A DNA stretch of 35,476 nt, taken from the NCBI GenBank assembly GCA_001830285.1, contig MHYY01000061.1, forward strand, positions 1 to 35,476, in the 5' to 3' direction. Of this stretch, positions 16,738 through 26,447 are shown piece by piece. Within the stretch, counting starts at the first letter, position 1, and the number at the start of each line of letters is the position of its first letter. The stretch is from Planctomycetes bacterium RIFCSPLOWO2_12_38_17 (GTDB lineage Bacteria > Planctomycetota > Brocadiia > Brocadiales > Brocadiaceae). The translations under genes and the position numbers were made by a program. The notes beneath the pieces are model-generated. The model was not told the origin of the DNA, did no database searches, and was given only the letters and a program-made list of their open reading frames with translations.

Positions 16738-19700
16738 ATGTCACGAAAGAAATATATAGGTCTTGATATAGGTTCTGTAAGCGTTAAGGCTGTATTAATA
16801 AATGAAAATAAAGAAATCTTGGAAAACCACTATGTTCGCTCACACGGTCAGCCTGTCGAGACTTTAATTCTGGTTCTGAGAGATATGTTTAATCGGACTC
16901 ATATTGATGATATTGATGGTATAGCTATTACTGGCTCAGGTGGTAAGCTGGTATCAGAACTAATGAGTATCGCCCTTGTCAATGAAGTTGTGGCGCATAG
17001 TAATGCCGCAGCGATCTTGCATCCCGATGCACACACTATTATTGAAATCGGCGGCGAGGATTCCAAGCTCATGCTTATAGAGTACGATGAAACAACAGGG
17101 CAAGCGAAGGTATCGGACTTTTCGATGAATACACTTTGCGCCGCTGGGACGGGTTCATTTCTGGATCAGCAGGCTACAAGGCTTGGCATTGCTATAGAAA
17201 AAGAATTTGGTGAACTTGCGTTAAAATCTAAAAATCCTCCGCGTATCGCAGGGCGTTGCAGTGTATTTGCAAAGACAGATATGATTCATTTACAGCAGGA
17301 AGGTACACCCGTGCATGATATTGTGGCAGGTCTTTGCTATGCTATGGCGAGGAATTTTAAAAGCAATATAGGTAAAGGTAAGGAATTTAACAAACCCATT
17401 GTATTCCAGGGTGGAGTGGCTGCAAATACCGGTATGGTTAAGGCATTTGAGGATATTTTAGAACTCAAGCCGGGCGAGTTGATTATACCAAAGTATTTTA
17501 ATGTAATGGGTGCAATAGGGTCGGTGTTTACGATTATTGACAAGAACATACAGTCACCGTTCCGTGGCTTGAAGGAAATTGAGGAATATCTGAGGAATCG
17601 TTCTGCAAAGGCGTCAAACCTGGAACCACTCCGTTGTGATAACTATAAAATTGTTGATGGAATCCATTCAATTGCTGGTAATGAAAAGATTGAGGTTTAC
17701 GTTGGGGTAGATGTGGGTTCAATCAGCACAAATATAGTCGTCATAGATAAGCATAAAAATGTACTGGCAAGACGTTATTTAATGACAGCCGGAAGGCCGC
17801 TTGAGGCTGTAAAGCAAGGGTTATATGAAGTAGGATTGGAAGTTGGAGATAAGGTAATAGTGTGCGGTGCTGGAACAACCGGTTCCGGACGTTACCTGAC
17901 AGGGGATTTTATAGGCGCTGATATCGCAAAAAATGAGATTACAGCCCATGCTACTGCGGCTGTGAATGTAGATAAAAATGTTGATACTATTTTTGAGATA
18001 GGCGGTCAGGATTCCAAATATATAAGATTGGAAAACGGTGCTGTTGTGGATTTTGCCATGAATAAAGTATGCGCTGCTGGCACAGGTTCGTTTCTTGAGG
18101 AGCAGGCAGAAAAGCTCAACGTGAGTATCAAGGGTGAATTTAGTAAACGGGCACTTTCATCGTGTTGTCCTTCCCACCTCGGTGAGCGATGCACTGTGTT
18201 CATGGAATCTGACCTTAATCATCACCAGCAACACGGGACGTCCAAAGAAGATTTGCTGGCTGGTTTAAGTTATTCGGTAGTGTTGAACTTTATCAACAGA
18301 GTCGTTGAAGACCGAAAAATTGGAAATACAATTTTCTTCCAAGGAGGAGTTGCGGCAAATCGCGGAGTAAAAGCAGCATTTGAAAAGGTAACGGATAAAA
18401 AGATTATTGTTCCTCCTCAACATGATATCATGGGAGCTATTGGTTCTGCTATTATTGCCATGGAGGAGAGGGCATGGGAGAAGTCCAAGTTTAAGGGCTT
18501 TGATTTACGCCACAAAAGATATGAACTCGCATCTTTTGTTTGTAAGGATTGTTCAAATATTTGTGAGATACGACAGGTTAATATCGAAGGCGAGAATCCA
18601 CTGCACTACGGGAGTCGTTGTGGTAAGTTTGATGATGAAAGGTTGTTGAAGAAAGGAAGGCACTTACCAAGGCTTTTCAAGGAAAGAAAGGATGCATTAT
18701 TTAACACCTTTAAGAAAAATAAGCCAGATAATCCAGTTGGAAAAACGGTTGGCATACCGCAGGTGTCTACATTTTATGACTTCTATCCAATGTGGAAGGC
18801 GTTTTTTATAGAACTTGGTTTTGATGTAGTCACTTCAAGCGATACAAATAAGGACATTGTATATAATGGCTTGGAAATAATTACGGCCGAAACATGTTTC
18901 CCGATTAAGGTGGCGCATGGTCACGTAGTGGATATGCTGGAACGGGATATTGATTATTTATTCCTGCCCAGTGTTATAAATCTAACGCACGTTAGCCAAA
19001 AACTCACGCACTCTTATGCGTGTCCTTACATACAATGCATTCCATATCTTGTCCGTTCTGCCGTTGATTTTGATGACAGGAGGTTTAAAGTTTTGTCTCC
19101 AGTGATTCATTTTGAGTATGGAGAGGAACATGTTAACAAGACCCTGCGTCAGATTGCGAAGAGCGTAGAAAGAACAGGAGATATTGTTGAGAATGCGATA
19201 AAGGCGGCACATGAAGCACATCAAACTTTTAGTAAAACACTGATAGCGCGAGGGGAAGAAGCTCTTGGAAAACTAGGAGAAAACGAAAAGGCATTTGTGC
19301 TTATCAGTCGTTCCTATAATGGGTGCGATACAGGCATGAATCTTGGTCTTCCTGAAAAATTGCGCGATTTGGGTATTTTAACCATTCCACTTGATTTTCT
19401 GAAACTGAATATAGAAGAAGTTGCAAACGATTATCCAAATATGTATTGGAAGACAGGTCAGAGATTTCTTGCCGCAGCCAGAATAATTTCACGGGATAAG
19501 AGACTTTATCCTTTGTATATTACCAACTTTGGATGCGGTCCTGATTCATTCATAATGAAATTCTTTAATAAAGAATTGAGTGGGAAACCATGCTTGACTA
19601 TAGAGATTGATGAGCATAGCTCTGATGTAGGAGCTATAACTCGATGCGAGGCGTTTATTGATAGTCTTAAGAATGTCAAACCAATTTCAGAAGTAAAGAA

Positions 19701-21009
19701 ATTGCGGGACGATGTTCCGTTGCACGAATTAAAAGAAAGAAAGAGGCGGACAATTTATATTCCATATATGTGCGACCACGGGAGGATGATTGCCGCATCA
19801 ATGAGGGCAAACGATGTGCTTGCAGAGGCGCTGCCAATGGCAAATAAGCAGTCAGTTGACGTTGGAAGGAGATTTACTTCAGGGAAAGAATGTTATCCGG
19901 CTATTTTGACTACCGGAGACATAGTGAAAAAGGCGTTAAGCCCTAATTTTGATTCGGAGGCAAGTGCGTTCTTCATGGCGACTGCTTCAGGTCCTTGCAG
20001 ATTTGGTCAGTATAACAAGTTTCATCGTTTGGTATTGGATGAGCTTGGATTCAACAATGTGCCGATATATACCATGGACCAGGGAGAGAATTATGGTGAA
20101 GATACAGATAAATTAGGCACGCATTTCCGAAAGCGGGCGTGGAATGGTATTATGTATGTTGACCTTTTACAGAAGCTGCAAAGAGAGACAAGGCCTTATG
20201 AAATAAATAAGGGTGAAGCTGACCATTTATATGAAAGTTTTGTAAAAAAGGCAGAAGCGGCGCTTGAAAAACATCAGAGTTTGGTTGGGCTTGCTATGGA
20301 GGCAGGGGTTGCCTTTTCAAAGGTAAAAGTTGACAGGAGTAAACCCAGACCATTAATTGGTGTTATTGGTGAAACCTATGTTCGTTGCAATGAGTACGCC
20401 AATAATTTTTTAGCAAGGAATATTGAAAGATTGGGTGGTGAAGCATTTATCCCGCCATTTTCGGAATGGATTAATTATATAGCCCACTGCCGCAGGGAAG
20501 CCTGCGTATTTGAAAAGGATTATAAAGGTTTTCTTGGAGAATTTATTTCCGATATCGTACAGCGTTACGATGCTTATAAGCTGACAAGGGTGTTCAAAGG
20601 CAGAATCAGACATTTTTTGAAGGATGCATCAATCAAGGAGCTTATACGAAAAGGGAAACCGTACATAGATGACTCTTACAAGGGCGACCCTGTGCTTAGC
20701 ATGGGGAAGGCTATTGAATATGCCGAGGAGGGATTTGACGGAATTGTTAACGTGATACCATTCCATTGTATGCCGGGGACGGTTGTAAATGGTGTACTGG
20801 AGAGGTTTCAAAAGGATTACGATGGGGTGCCGTGTTTGAAGTTGTCATTTGATGGCCAGGAGCAAACTAACGAAGAAACGCGGCTGGAGGCATTTATGCA
20901 TCAGGCTTACCAGAGGATGGAAAGCAGATTGAATTCACGTCCTACGAGAAGTCACAGAACTAATTCGGGAACAAGGCATAAGACATTAGTCTTTTCAGCG
21001 AGGATGTGA
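16738..21009 (+). CDS. Tandem 2-hydroxyacyl-CoA dehydratase activase-like ATPase fused to DUF2229/HgdB-like region
   Basis: A single 1423-residue chain. Residues about 5-275 and 318-600 are two BadF/BadG/BcrA/BcrD-type ATPase domains, opening [15 protein letters not shown] and [16 protein letters not shown]. Each carries both cluster-binding cysteines: C134 ([12 protein letters not shown]) and C174 (GRCSVFAK) in the first, C445 and C485 in the second. In HgdC-type activases two subunits share one 4Fe-4S cluster, so this fusion could form a dimer-like unit alone. From about residue 665 ([16 protein letters not shown]) a DUF2229 region follows, and later segments such as [16 protein letters not shown] resemble the HgdB dehydratase component. 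Known activases use ATP to push an electron at very low potential onto the dehydratase. The gene sits between leuC-like and leuD-like genes and its TGA overlaps the leuD ATG. Its substrate is unknown. Confidence 0.88.
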   Translation: MSRKKYIGLDIGSVSVKAVLINENKEILENHYVRSHGQPVETLILVLRDMFNRTHIDDIDGIAITGSGGKLVSELMSIALVNEVVAHSNAAAILHPDAHTIIEIGGEDSKLMLIEYDETTGQAKVSDFSMNTLCAAGTGSFLDQQATRLGIAIEKEFGELALKSKNPPRIAGRCSVFAKTDMIHLQQEGTPVHDIVAGLCYAMARNFKSNIGKGKEFNKPIVFQGGVAANTGMVKAFEDILELKPGELIIPKYFNVMGAIGSVFTIIDKNIQSPFRGLKEIEEYLRNRSAKASNLEPLRCDNYKIVDGIHSIAGNEKIEVYVGVDVGSISTNIVVIDKHKNVLARRYLMTAGRPLEAVKQGLYEVGLEVGDKVIVCGAGTTGSGRYLTGDFIGADIAKNEITAHATAAVNVDKNVDTIFEIGGQDSKYIRLENGAVVDFAMNKVCAAGTGSFLEEQAEKLNVSIKGEFSKRALSSCCPSHLGERCTVFMESDLNHHQQHGTSKEDLLAGLSYSVVLNFINRVVEDRKIGNTIFFQGGVAANRGVKAAFEKVTDKKIIVPPQHDIMGAIGSAIIAMEERAWEKSKFKGFDLRHKRYELASFVCKDCSNICEIRQVNIEGENPLHYGSRCGKFDDERLLKKGRHLPRLFKERKDALFNTFKKNKPDNPVGKTVGIPQVSTFYDFYPMWKAFFIELGFDVVTSSDTNKDIVYNGLEIITAETCFPIKVAHGHVVDMLERDIDYLFLPSVINLTHVSQKLTHSYACPYIQCIPYLVRSAVDFDDRRFKVLSPVIHFEYGEEHVNKTLRQIAKSVERTGDIVENAIKAAHEAHQTFSKTLIARGEEALGKLGENEKAFVLISRSYNGCDTGMNLGLPEKLRDLGILTIPLDFLKLNIEEVANDYPNMYWKTGQRFLAAARIISRDKRLYPLYITNFGCGPDSFIMKFFNKELSGKPCLTIEIDEHSSDVGAITRCEAFIDSLKNVKPISEVKKLRDDVPLHELKERKRRTIYIPYMCDHGRMIAASMRANDVLAEALPMANKQSVDVGRRFTSGKECYPAILTTGDIVKKALSPNFDSEASAFFMATASGPCRFGQYNKFHRLVLDELGFNNVPIYTMDQGENYGEDTDKLGTHFRKRAWNGIMYVDLLQKLQRETRPYEINKGEADHLYESFVKKAEAALEKHQSLVGLAMEAGVAFSKVKVDRSKPRPLIGVIGETYVRCNEYANNFLARNIERLGGEAFIPPFSEWINYIAHCRREACVFEKDYKGFLGEFISDIVQRYDAYKLTRVFKGRIRHFLKDASIKELIRKGKPYIDDSYKGDPVLSMGKAIEYAEEGFDGIVNVIPFHCMPGTVVNGVLERFQKDYDGVPCLKLSFDGQEQTNEETRLEAFMHQAYQRMESRLNSRPTRSHRTNSGTRHKTLVFSARM

Positions 21010-21500
21010 TGAAAGGTAAATGTTGGAAGTTTGGGAACAATATTAATACAGATGAAATTATTCCAGCCAGATATTTAAACACTACGGATACAAAGGAACT
21101 GGCGTCTCATTGTATGGAAGATGCCGACCCTGATTTTATGAAAAAGGCAAAGCCGAACGATGTTATTGTAGCAGGAGAAAATTTTGGTTGCGGTTCATCA
21201 CGTGAGCATGCGCCAATAGCAATCAAGGCTGCCGGAATGTCGTGCGTTGTTGCAAAATCCTTTGCGCGGATTTTCTTTAGAAATGCCATTAATATTGGGT
21301 TGCCTATCTTCGAGTGTCCTGAAGCGGTGGAACAGATTAAAGAAGGCGATGAGATAGAAGTCAATCTTGCTACGGGTGAAATTCTCAATAACACTTCAAA
21401 GAAACGGTTTAAGTTTGAACCATTTCCACAGGAAATGCAGGAGATTATCAAGTCAGGCGGTTTGATGAATTTTGTGAAGAGGAAGATGAATGTTGCATAA
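21009..21500 (+). CDS. leuD: 3-isopropylmalate/homoaconitate-type dehydratase small subunit
   Basis: A 163-residue swivel-domain subunit starting at the ATG that overlaps the previous stop (TGATG); an in-frame GTG three bases upstream is less likely. [15 protein letters not shown] at the N-terminus and [18 protein letters not shown] near residue 60 are the classic LeuD signatures, and [11 protein letters not shown] follows. The short length fits the archaeal/homoaconitase-type small subunit and pairs with the large subunit at 15388. Overlap of start and stop codons implies translational coupling to the activase gene. Confidence 0.93.
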   Translation: MKGKCWKFGNNINTDEIIPARYLNTTDTKELASHCMEDADPDFMKKAKPNDVIVAGENFGCGSSREHAPIAIKAAGMSCVVAKSFARIFFRNAINIGLPIFECPEAVEQIKEGDEIEVNLATGEILNNTSKKRFKFEPFPQEMQEIIKSGGLMNFVKRKMNVA

Positions 21501-21543
21501 GCCGCAAATAATAAATGCAAATTTTAATTTTTAGAATAGAGTT

Positions 21544-22737
21544 ATGCAAACCCTGGAAGTCAAAAAAGGTATCCACTGGGTGGGTGTTTTAAATGCCACC
21601 CTTAGGGTATTTGATGTAGTGTTTGAAACTCGTTTTGGAACCACATATAATTCCTACCTTATACTTGCAGAAAAGCCCACCCTTATTGATTGTGTTCATG
21701 AGAAGTTTACTCCGGAATATCTAAACAAGCTTCGTTCGTTAATAAACTTGAAGGACATCTGTTACATAGTTGTAAATCACACAGAGATGGACCACTCAGG
21801 CGCTTTAGGACATTTACTCAAAGAAGCCACAAATGCGCAGGTTATTTCTACAAGGACGGCTGCGCTTTTCCTGAAAAATATCCTTCACCGGGATTTTAAG
21901 GAAAAGGTGGTTGAAGACGGCGAGGAGATAAGTCTGGGCAATAAGAAACTAAAATTTATACATGCGCCTTATTGGCACTGGCCAGATACAATGTTTACTT
22001 ATCTTGAAGAAGACCGCATACTTTTTCCCTGTGATGGATTTGCAACCCATTTTTGTGATGAGCGGATGTTTGACGATCGCCTTGATGACTTTTCTGAAGA
22101 TTTCAGGCACTATTATGAACACATAATGGGTCCTTACAGAAAGAAGGTACTTGAAGCAATAGAAAAACTCAAAAAACTTGATATCCAGTTAATTGCGCCA
22201 AGCCATGGTCCTATCCTCCGTACTGACCCGCGGAAATATATTAACGCCTATAAGGATTGGAGTACTCCCAAAAAGGATACAGGGAAGAAACAAATATTAA
22301 TTTACTACGCTTCCATGTATGGGAATACAAAGAAGATGGCGGAGGCAGTGGCAAAAGGCGCAACTACAATTAACACCGAAGTTAAATTAATAGATGCCGC
22401 AAATGCTTCGCCTGAATTTATGAGATGCGAGATTGAATGTGCTGACGGTATATTATTTGGATCGCCGACGATAAACGGTGATGCGTTAATGCCTCTCTGG
22501 GATATTATTGATATTATGTTCAGCGTTAATGTTAAAGGTAAGAAATGCGCTACTTTTGGCACTTATGGCTGGAGTGGAGAGGCAACAAAATTAATGGATG
22601 AAAGACTGAAGGGACTTAAGCTTAACATCGTCCAGTCTCCGTTAAAGGTTAATTTTGTTCCTACCGATGAAGACTTAAGGAAGTGTTCAATCTTTGGGTA
22701 TGAGTTTGCAAAATCCCTGACAGTTCCCGCAATCTGA
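21544..22737 (+). CDS. fprA: Flavodiiron protein (class A, FprA/ROO type)
   Basis: A 397-residue cytoplasmic enzyme. Residues 1-250 form a metallo-beta-lactamase-like domain with HTEMDHSG giving H79, E81 and D83, plus APYWHWPDTM and DGFATHF for the remaining di-iron ligands. Residues about 258-397 form a flavodoxin domain with the FMN phosphate loop SMYGNTKKMAEAVA. Such enzymes reduce O2 to water or NO to N2O and protect anaerobes. It begins 43 bases after leuD and may share its transcript. No rubredoxin gene is adjacent. Confidence 0.94.
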   Translation: MQTLEVKKGIHWVGVLNATLRVFDVVFETRFGTTYNSYLILAEKPTLIDCVHEKFTPEYLNKLRSLINLKDICYIVVNHTEMDHSGALGHLLKEATNAQVISTRTAALFLKNILHRDFKEKVVEDGEEISLGNKKLKFIHAPYWHWPDTMFTYLEEDRILFPCDGFATHFCDERMFDDRLDDFSEDFRHYYEHIMGPYRKKVLEAIEKLKKLDIQLIAPSHGPILRTDPRKYINAYKDWSTPKKDTGKKQILIYYASMYGNTKKMAEAVAKGATTINTEVKLIDAANASPEFMRCEIECADGILFGSPTINGDALMPLWDIIDIMFSVNVKGKKCATFGTYGWSGEATKLMDERLKGLKLNIVQSPLKVNFVPTDEDLRKCSIFGYEFAKSLTVPAI

Positions 22738-22782
22738 TAATCTGGAATTTCAAATCTTTTAGTGGTAAGATGTTTTTGTTGT

Positions 22783-22799
22783 ATTTGTGTTACACAAAT
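22783..22799. promoter_or_regulatory. Perfect short palindrome after fprA
   Basis: ATTTGTG and CACAAAT surround TTA, a perfect 7-base inverted repeat 46 bases after the fprA stop. No T-run follows on the plus strand, so it is a poor intrinsic terminator; an operator for the small gene at 22932 is possible. The rest of the 22738-22931 gap is AT-rich with no other clear signal. Confidence 0.3.
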
Positions 22800-22931
22800 C
22801 GTTATTATAGATAAATAATCTAATAATAATTTGAAGAAAAATAATATATATCAGATATAAAGATAATGATGAAGTATGATTTACTAAATTTATTTTTCAT
22901 GTTTCTATGCAGATAAAAAGAGGTGTTTGAA

Positions 22932-23132
22932 ATGGAAGTATCAATAAGCGATAAAAAAATAAAGAATATTTTAAAGGAAATTATTATTGAAATGATTAAA
23001 GAGGATAGGGAGGAATTTTGTGCTTTAATACAAGAGTCAATAGAAGAAATCGGGCTGGCAAATGAAATTAAAGAGGGAAGGAAAAACAAACTGGTAGATG
23101 AAAACAGGATTCTGAATATTTTAAAAGGTTAA
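22932..23132 (+). CDS. Orphan antitoxin-like small protein
   Basis: A 66-residue, highly charged helical protein from the ATG at 22932, with AGAGGTG just upstream. The pattern MEVSISDKKIKNILKEII, then LANEIKEGRKNKLVDENRIL with a final ILKG, resembles small antitoxins found ahead of RelE/ParE toxins in many anaerobes. No intact toxin follows: the next 480 bases contain no complete gene. It may be a solitary antitoxin left after toxin loss. Family guess only. Confidence 0.65.
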   Translation: MEVSISDKKIKNILKEIIIEMIKEDREEFCALIQESIEEIGLANEIKEGRKNKLVDENRILNILKG

Positions 23133-23615
23133 AATTGCTATAAAGTTGCCAAGACACTAAATATTTCTTTGTAACCCGGCGTCTTATTGGCAGAAAAAGT
23201 TGCCGACTCATATTTTAACAACGATTTTCTTTCTCCATTTCTCCACCTTCGCCCATTTTCTTTACTTACGCATGTTCTTGCCAACAATGTCGAGATATTT
23301 TTTAATCACCTAACAAGGTCTTGAACCTGTTCTTTAGCTCTTATCCATTATTTCCCCTTGACTTAACCAATTTAATATTTATAGTTACAATGGGTTTATG
23401 GTAAATTATGTAAAAGTCAGGAAACATTGTAATATACAGGACCGAGCAAGACGCAAAGGTCAGGCTGGTATTATGTCCGATTAGCTAAAATTGAAAAGTT
23501 AAAAGACAATCAGACAATCTTTGACTCTCGCTGATGGACAACAATTCTCTGTGTGAATAGATATAATGCGCATCGTTTAGCTTGTCTTTAGGTATAGAAA
23601 TGCTAAAATACAGCT
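23133..23615. other. Gene-free stretch of 483 bases with one dispersed repeat
   Basis: Between the orphan antitoxin-like gene and the DUF4258-like gene there is no supportable coding region on either strand. The stretch contains one copy of an 85-base repeat (23350-23439). A short frame directly after the antitoxin (VKIAIKLPRH) could be the start of a lost toxin, but it is too short to claim. Confidence 0.6.
23350..23439 (+). repeat. Dispersed intergenic repeat, copy A
   Basis: This block shares ordered segments with 35243-35328: CCCCTTGA, AATTTA, TTACAATG, GTAA, AAAAGTCA, GAAA, ATTG and ATATACA, with small gaps. Copy A also has TTACAATG and CATTGTAA as perfect inverted arms, so its transcript could fold. 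Confidence 0.6.
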
Positions 23616-23852
23616 ATGAAATTTACACAATATTTCTTATTTGTAAAACAGCGTTCGGACAGGGCGCTTATCAAAGAAGAATGGATACTAAAAACGATCC
23701 AAAATCCTATAAAAAAGGAAATTCAGTCTGATGGAAGGATAAGGAAGTGGAGCTATATCGAGGAAATTGGGAAATATCTGAGAGTAATTCTCTTGGAAGA
23801 TGGTAAGACCGTTCATAATGCTTTTTTTGATAGAAGTTTTAAGGAGAAATAG
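23616..23852 (+). CDS. DUF4258-like protein, probable toxin of second DUF4258/DUF2283 pair
   Basis: A 78-residue protein: MKFTQYFLFVKQRSDRALIK, then a central KEIQSDGRIRKWSYIEE, and YLRVILLEDGKTVHNAFFDR near the end. It has the short alpha/beta layout seen in DUF4258 proteins that precede DUF2283 genes. It differs strongly from the family member at 6503, so the two pairs were acquired separately. It ends two bases before the DUF2283 start. Toxin role inferred from pairing. Confidence 0.72.
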   Translation: MKFTQYFLFVKQRSDRALIKEEWILKTIQNPIKKEIQSDGRIRKWSYIEEIGKYLRVILLEDGKTVHNAFFDRSFKEK

Positions 23853-23854
23853 AT

Positions 23855-24061
23855 ATGAAAATTCGATATTTTGCGGATACAGATACGGCACTCATTGAAT
23901 TTTCAAACGAATCAGTTGTTGAAACAAAGGAAATATCGGAAAACCTTTATATTGATTTGGATGGAAAGGGCAATCTTGTCAGCATGACAATTGAGCATGC
24001 AAAAGAGAAGGCAAATATTTCAGAAGTGTCATATTTGCAAATGGGAAAAATCGTTGCTTAA
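23855..24061 (+). CDS. DUF2283 protein, probable antitoxin
   Basis: A 68-residue protein: MKIRYFADTDTALIEFSNES, VETKEISENLYIDLDGKGNL and VSMTIEHAKEKANI, the standard DUF2283 pattern. The start lies two bases after the upstream partner's stop, with AAGGAG nine bases before it. A RelE-like reading frame without a start overlaps its end by a few bases, so the DUF2283 gene may have been joined to a second toxin remnant. Confidence 0.85.
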   Translation: MKIRYFADTDTALIEFSNESVVETKEISENLYIDLDGKGNLVSMTIEHAKEKANISEVSYLQMGKIVA

Positions 24062-24276
24062 CAAATTTAATATTTGAAAGAATAAAGAAAATTATAGATG
24101 AAATTAAGAATGCAACTGTGTTGAAAGATATAAAAAATCTGAAAAAACTTAGAGGGCATAGAACTTTTTATCGTATAAAAGCTGGAGAATATAGAATAGG
24201 TTTTGAATTATTAGAAAATAGGGTGATTTTTACACGATTATTACATAGAAAGGATATATACAAATATTTCCCTTAA
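24061..24276 (+). pseudogene. RelE/ParE-family toxin, N-terminus missing
   Basis: The frame ending at the TAA at 24274 reads LIFERIKKIIDEI, LKDIKNLKKLRGHRTFYRIK, AGEYRIGFELLENRVIFTRL and LHRKDIYKYFP. This is the body of a RelE/ParE ribonuclease-type toxin, with the conserved LxGHRTFYRIRxGxYRI core and the final HRKDIY. No ATG, GTG or TTG stands at a suitable N-terminal position, and the first beta strand (usually about 20 residues) is absent, because the frame runs straight back into the DUF2283 gene. It looks decapitated and probably inactive. Confidence 0.75.
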
Positions 24277-24346
24277 TTAGCTGCAAGCGCCTGTTGGAAG
24301 AACGATAGGAATGAGCGACTTGGGTTCGTTGCAAGTTTAACCGCTG

Positions 24347-24610
24347 CTATCTCGCAAATGGAACAAGGCGATAGAGGAAACCGCCCTTAGAATAACGTAC
24401 ATCGCCTTCATTCTCTAGTTTGAATTTTTTTAATTCTTCTTCTGTGGGAATATATTGTTCAAAGTGATAAGGGATATTATCAATTAGAACAGATGCACCG
24501 TACATATGTTCACCCATCCTTTTGTTTTTAGGATGATAGGGTCCTTCCATATCAATAATAATGCGACTTCTGGTTTCAAAGTCTTTAATTTCTATAAAAT
24601 GTGGTTTCAT
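24347..24610 (-). CDS. Small protein coupled to truncated methyltransferase
   Basis: An 87-residue protein I do not recognise: MKPHFIEIKDFETRSRIIID, an internal MEGPYHPKNKRMGEHMYGA and a C-terminal VRYSKGGFLYRLVPFAR. Predicted mostly beta, soluble. Its start overlaps the methyltransferase stop by four bases, so it is translated with it and may be an accessory or controller of the same restriction-modification cluster. Confidence 0.6.
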   Translation of the reverse strand: MKPHFIEIKDFETRSRIIIDMEGPYHPKNKRMGEHMYGASVLIDNIPYHFEQYIPTEEELKKFKLENEGDVRYSKGGFLYRLVPFAR

Positions 24611-25149
24611 AATGCCTCCTGCTTTATTTTCTGCATAATGAAAAGATATTTAAAGCCCCGGAGATAAAAATTAAACTCCCTTGCCCTTTTATGCCATAGG
24701 CCTGTGTTAGATGTTTGATTTCGCCGTGTGACACACACTATATCAACTGTTTCAAAATATTTGCAGAGTCTTTCGTACATTCTGATACCCACGGGAATAA
24801 ACCCCGACCTCTTTCTCCAATGGTCTCCAATAAGCCAAGCCATAACTTTATCAGGCTTCAATATGCGATATATCTCTTTTGCAATTTTTTCCAACTCTGT
24901 AAAGAATTCTTCCTTTTCGCATGAAATTTTTCCTATGCAATCAGGATGGTCTGAATATTTCACATTATCTGAATATGGAGAGTCTATAAAGACAAAATCA
25001 ACGGATTCATCATCTAAAGGGATTCTCCGTGCATCATTCTGAACAATATCTTTTCTGTATGGTGAAATATCATAACCTATAACTCTGCGTTCTAATTCTT
25101 TAGCAACATCTATAGTCGTTCCACTACCAGCCATTGGGTCAACAACCAA
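24607..25149 (-). CDS. DNA methyltransferase lacking its N-terminal part
   Basis: The protein opens directly on the SAM-binding loop DPMAGSGTTIDVAKEL and then has VFIDSPYSDNVKYS, the catalytic DSPY motif, about 45 residues later. YRILKPDKVMAWLIGD and the end of a Rossmann fold follow, so residues 1-170 cover the whole catalytic core. Related DNA methylases carry a further 100 or more residues before this loop. Upstream, on the same strand, NLLQCYTKENDLVV continues the homology in frame, but a TGA lies ahead of it near 25180. No good start exists there, so this copy seems to be truncated or frameshifted. It belongs to the minus-strand cluster 26868-24347. Confidence 0.72.
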   Translation of the reverse strand: MVVDPMAGSGTTIDVAKELERRVIGYDISPYRKDIVQNDARRIPLDDESVDFVFIDSPYSDNVKYSDHPDCIGKISCEKEEFFTELEKIAKEIYRILKPDKVMAWLIGDHWRKRSGFIPVGIRMYERLCKYFETVDIVCVTRRNQTSNTGLWHKRAREFNFYLRGFKYLFIMQKIKQEAL

Positions 25150-25202
25150 ATCATTTTCTTTTGTGTAGCATTGTAATAAGTTTCAAATGACAAAGGCGGG
25201 AG

Positions 25203-25409
25203 TTACTCCGTTGTATTTGTTGTTGCCGTGGGATTTTCAAAAGAGAAGAATTTAAAATTGTCTCTTAACCATTGATAAAAATCCCTTTCACAACAATCTA
25301 CAAATGTTTCAAATTCTTTTTTTGAAAACCTTGTTCCTTTTTCATCACAACAAACTTTATAGAAGTCACGCATTTCTTTCAAGGAAATAAGTGTTTGATT
25401 TGCTTTCAT
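25203..25409 (-). CDS. Hypothetical small helical protein
   Basis: A 68-residue protein (MKANQTLISLKEMRDFYKVC, internal KKEFETFVDCCERDFYQWL, tail NPTATTNTTE). It is probably all-helical and soluble, with four cysteines but no metal-site pattern I can name. It lies between the EVE-nuclease fusion and the truncated methyltransferase in a tight minus-strand cluster. The last ten residues are low in complexity and may be read-through into formerly non-coding sequence. Confidence 0.5.
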   Translation of the reverse strand: MKANQTLISLKEMRDFYKVCCDEKGTRFSKKEFETFVDCCERDFYQWLRDNFKFFSFENPTATTNTTE

Positions 25410-25421
25410 TGTTTTTTAAAT

Positions 25422-26447
25422 TTATGCCTCCAATTTTTTAAATTTGAGTAAATTGTTTTCAATATAATATGTATAAGCTTCAAGATGATAAAGCCCTTTT
25501 AATTCTTTCATTTTAGAAAGAAGCGACTCTTTAACATCAGTTTGATTTCCAAAATCTCTTCCAATCAGTATTCCTTTTACCATTTCTTTTTTTGCTCCGG
25601 GAATTAAACGAGATGCCCACTCAATATATCGTATGATTTGTTCAACATAAAATGGATCAATAATTCCCTTTTTTAGTTCAAATACTGTCACGCCAATCTT
25701 AAGCCACAAATCCAAAACTTTCTTTTTATAAATACACGCAATATCTATAGCACCTCCAGCAATATATGTGCTTAATTGATTTAAAGTTTCATATGAATAT
25801 TCTTTAGACAAACCATTTTCAAAACCAGCAAGCGAATGAATGATTTCAGGATTTCTTAACAAATATGCTTCAAGATAAGCTTCCATTTTGAATTCATTTA
25901 TTTTACTGCCAGTATATTGAAGCAAATTAACTTTATGCTCTGTTATCTTATCAGCCTTATATTTTTTATCATAATTACCACTTCTAAAATTCGCTTGCAA
26001 TAATGCTTGTAATAACAAAATCCCTTCTTCCTCTAATAATGTAGTGACAGCTTTATCAATCAAAGCCGAACTATCAATTACTGTCTTTATTTTACCTTCT
26101 TCTTTTAAGTCCCAAAATACTTGAACAGGAACAGGATTTAAGCAAATGTGCTCTTCTAAATACTTAAATTTAATTCTATAAGAATACTTGTCTTTGTTTT
26201 TCTTTTTTTCGTCTTCAGCCCAGACAATTTCTGGATTATAAAATAATTCACTCGTAACTTCAAATGGTCCGTGAATAAACCCGACTGTTCTTAATCCAAC
26301 TCTATGTGCTGTGTAGTAAAAAACAATATCCCCTTTCCAAATATTTGCAAGTTGGTGGATGTTTCTTTCGCTCACACCAAACATTCCATATTCTTCACTA
26401 ATTGAAAAATATTTTGGGGAATTTAATAAGTGAAATTTACGCTGCAT
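25422..26447 (-). CDS. EVE domain fused to a NucS-like PD-(D/E)XK endonuclease
   Basis: From the ATG at 26447 the protein has 341 residues (a TTG at 26459 would add four). Residues about 3-115 look like an EVE/PUA-like domain: FHLLNSPKYFSISEEYGMFG, then WKGDIVFYYT, FIHGPFEVTSELF and VFWDL. EVE domains bind modified bases such as methyl- or hydroxymethylcytosine. Residues about 180-300 match a NucS/DUF91-like nuclease: the helix LEAYLLRNPEII, then GGAIDIACIY (D235) and VTVFELKKG (E257, K259), the PD-(D/E)XK core. Together they predict a modification-dependent restriction enzyme, which would cut DNA containing modified bases. The start overlaps the end of a truncated methyltransferase by 11 bases. 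Domain calls are by eye: nuclease good, EVE moderate. Confidence 0.75.
   Translation of the reverse strand: MQRKFHLLNSPKYFSISEEYGMFGVSERNIHQLANIWKGDIVFYYTAHRVGLRTVGFIHGPFEVTSELFYNPEIVWAEDEKKKNKDKYSYRIKFKYLEEHICLNPVPVQVFWDLKEEGKIKTVIDSSALIDKAVTTLLEEEGILLLQALLQANFRSGNYDKKYKADKITEHKVNLLQYTGSKINEFKMEAYLEAYLLRNPEIIHSLAGFENGLSKEYSYETLNQLSTYIAGGAIDIACIYKKKVLDLWLKIGVTVFELKKGIIDPFYVEQIIRYIEWASRLIPGAKKEMVKGILIGRDFGNQTDVKESLLSKMKELKGLYHLEAYTYYIENNLLKFKKLEA

Noticed and set aside
22820-23089. An 89-codon minus-strand frame opposite the orphan antitoxin-like gene
   Set aside because: Low-complexity Ser/Ile/Phe composition from AT-rich DNA, and it extends into non-coding sequence.
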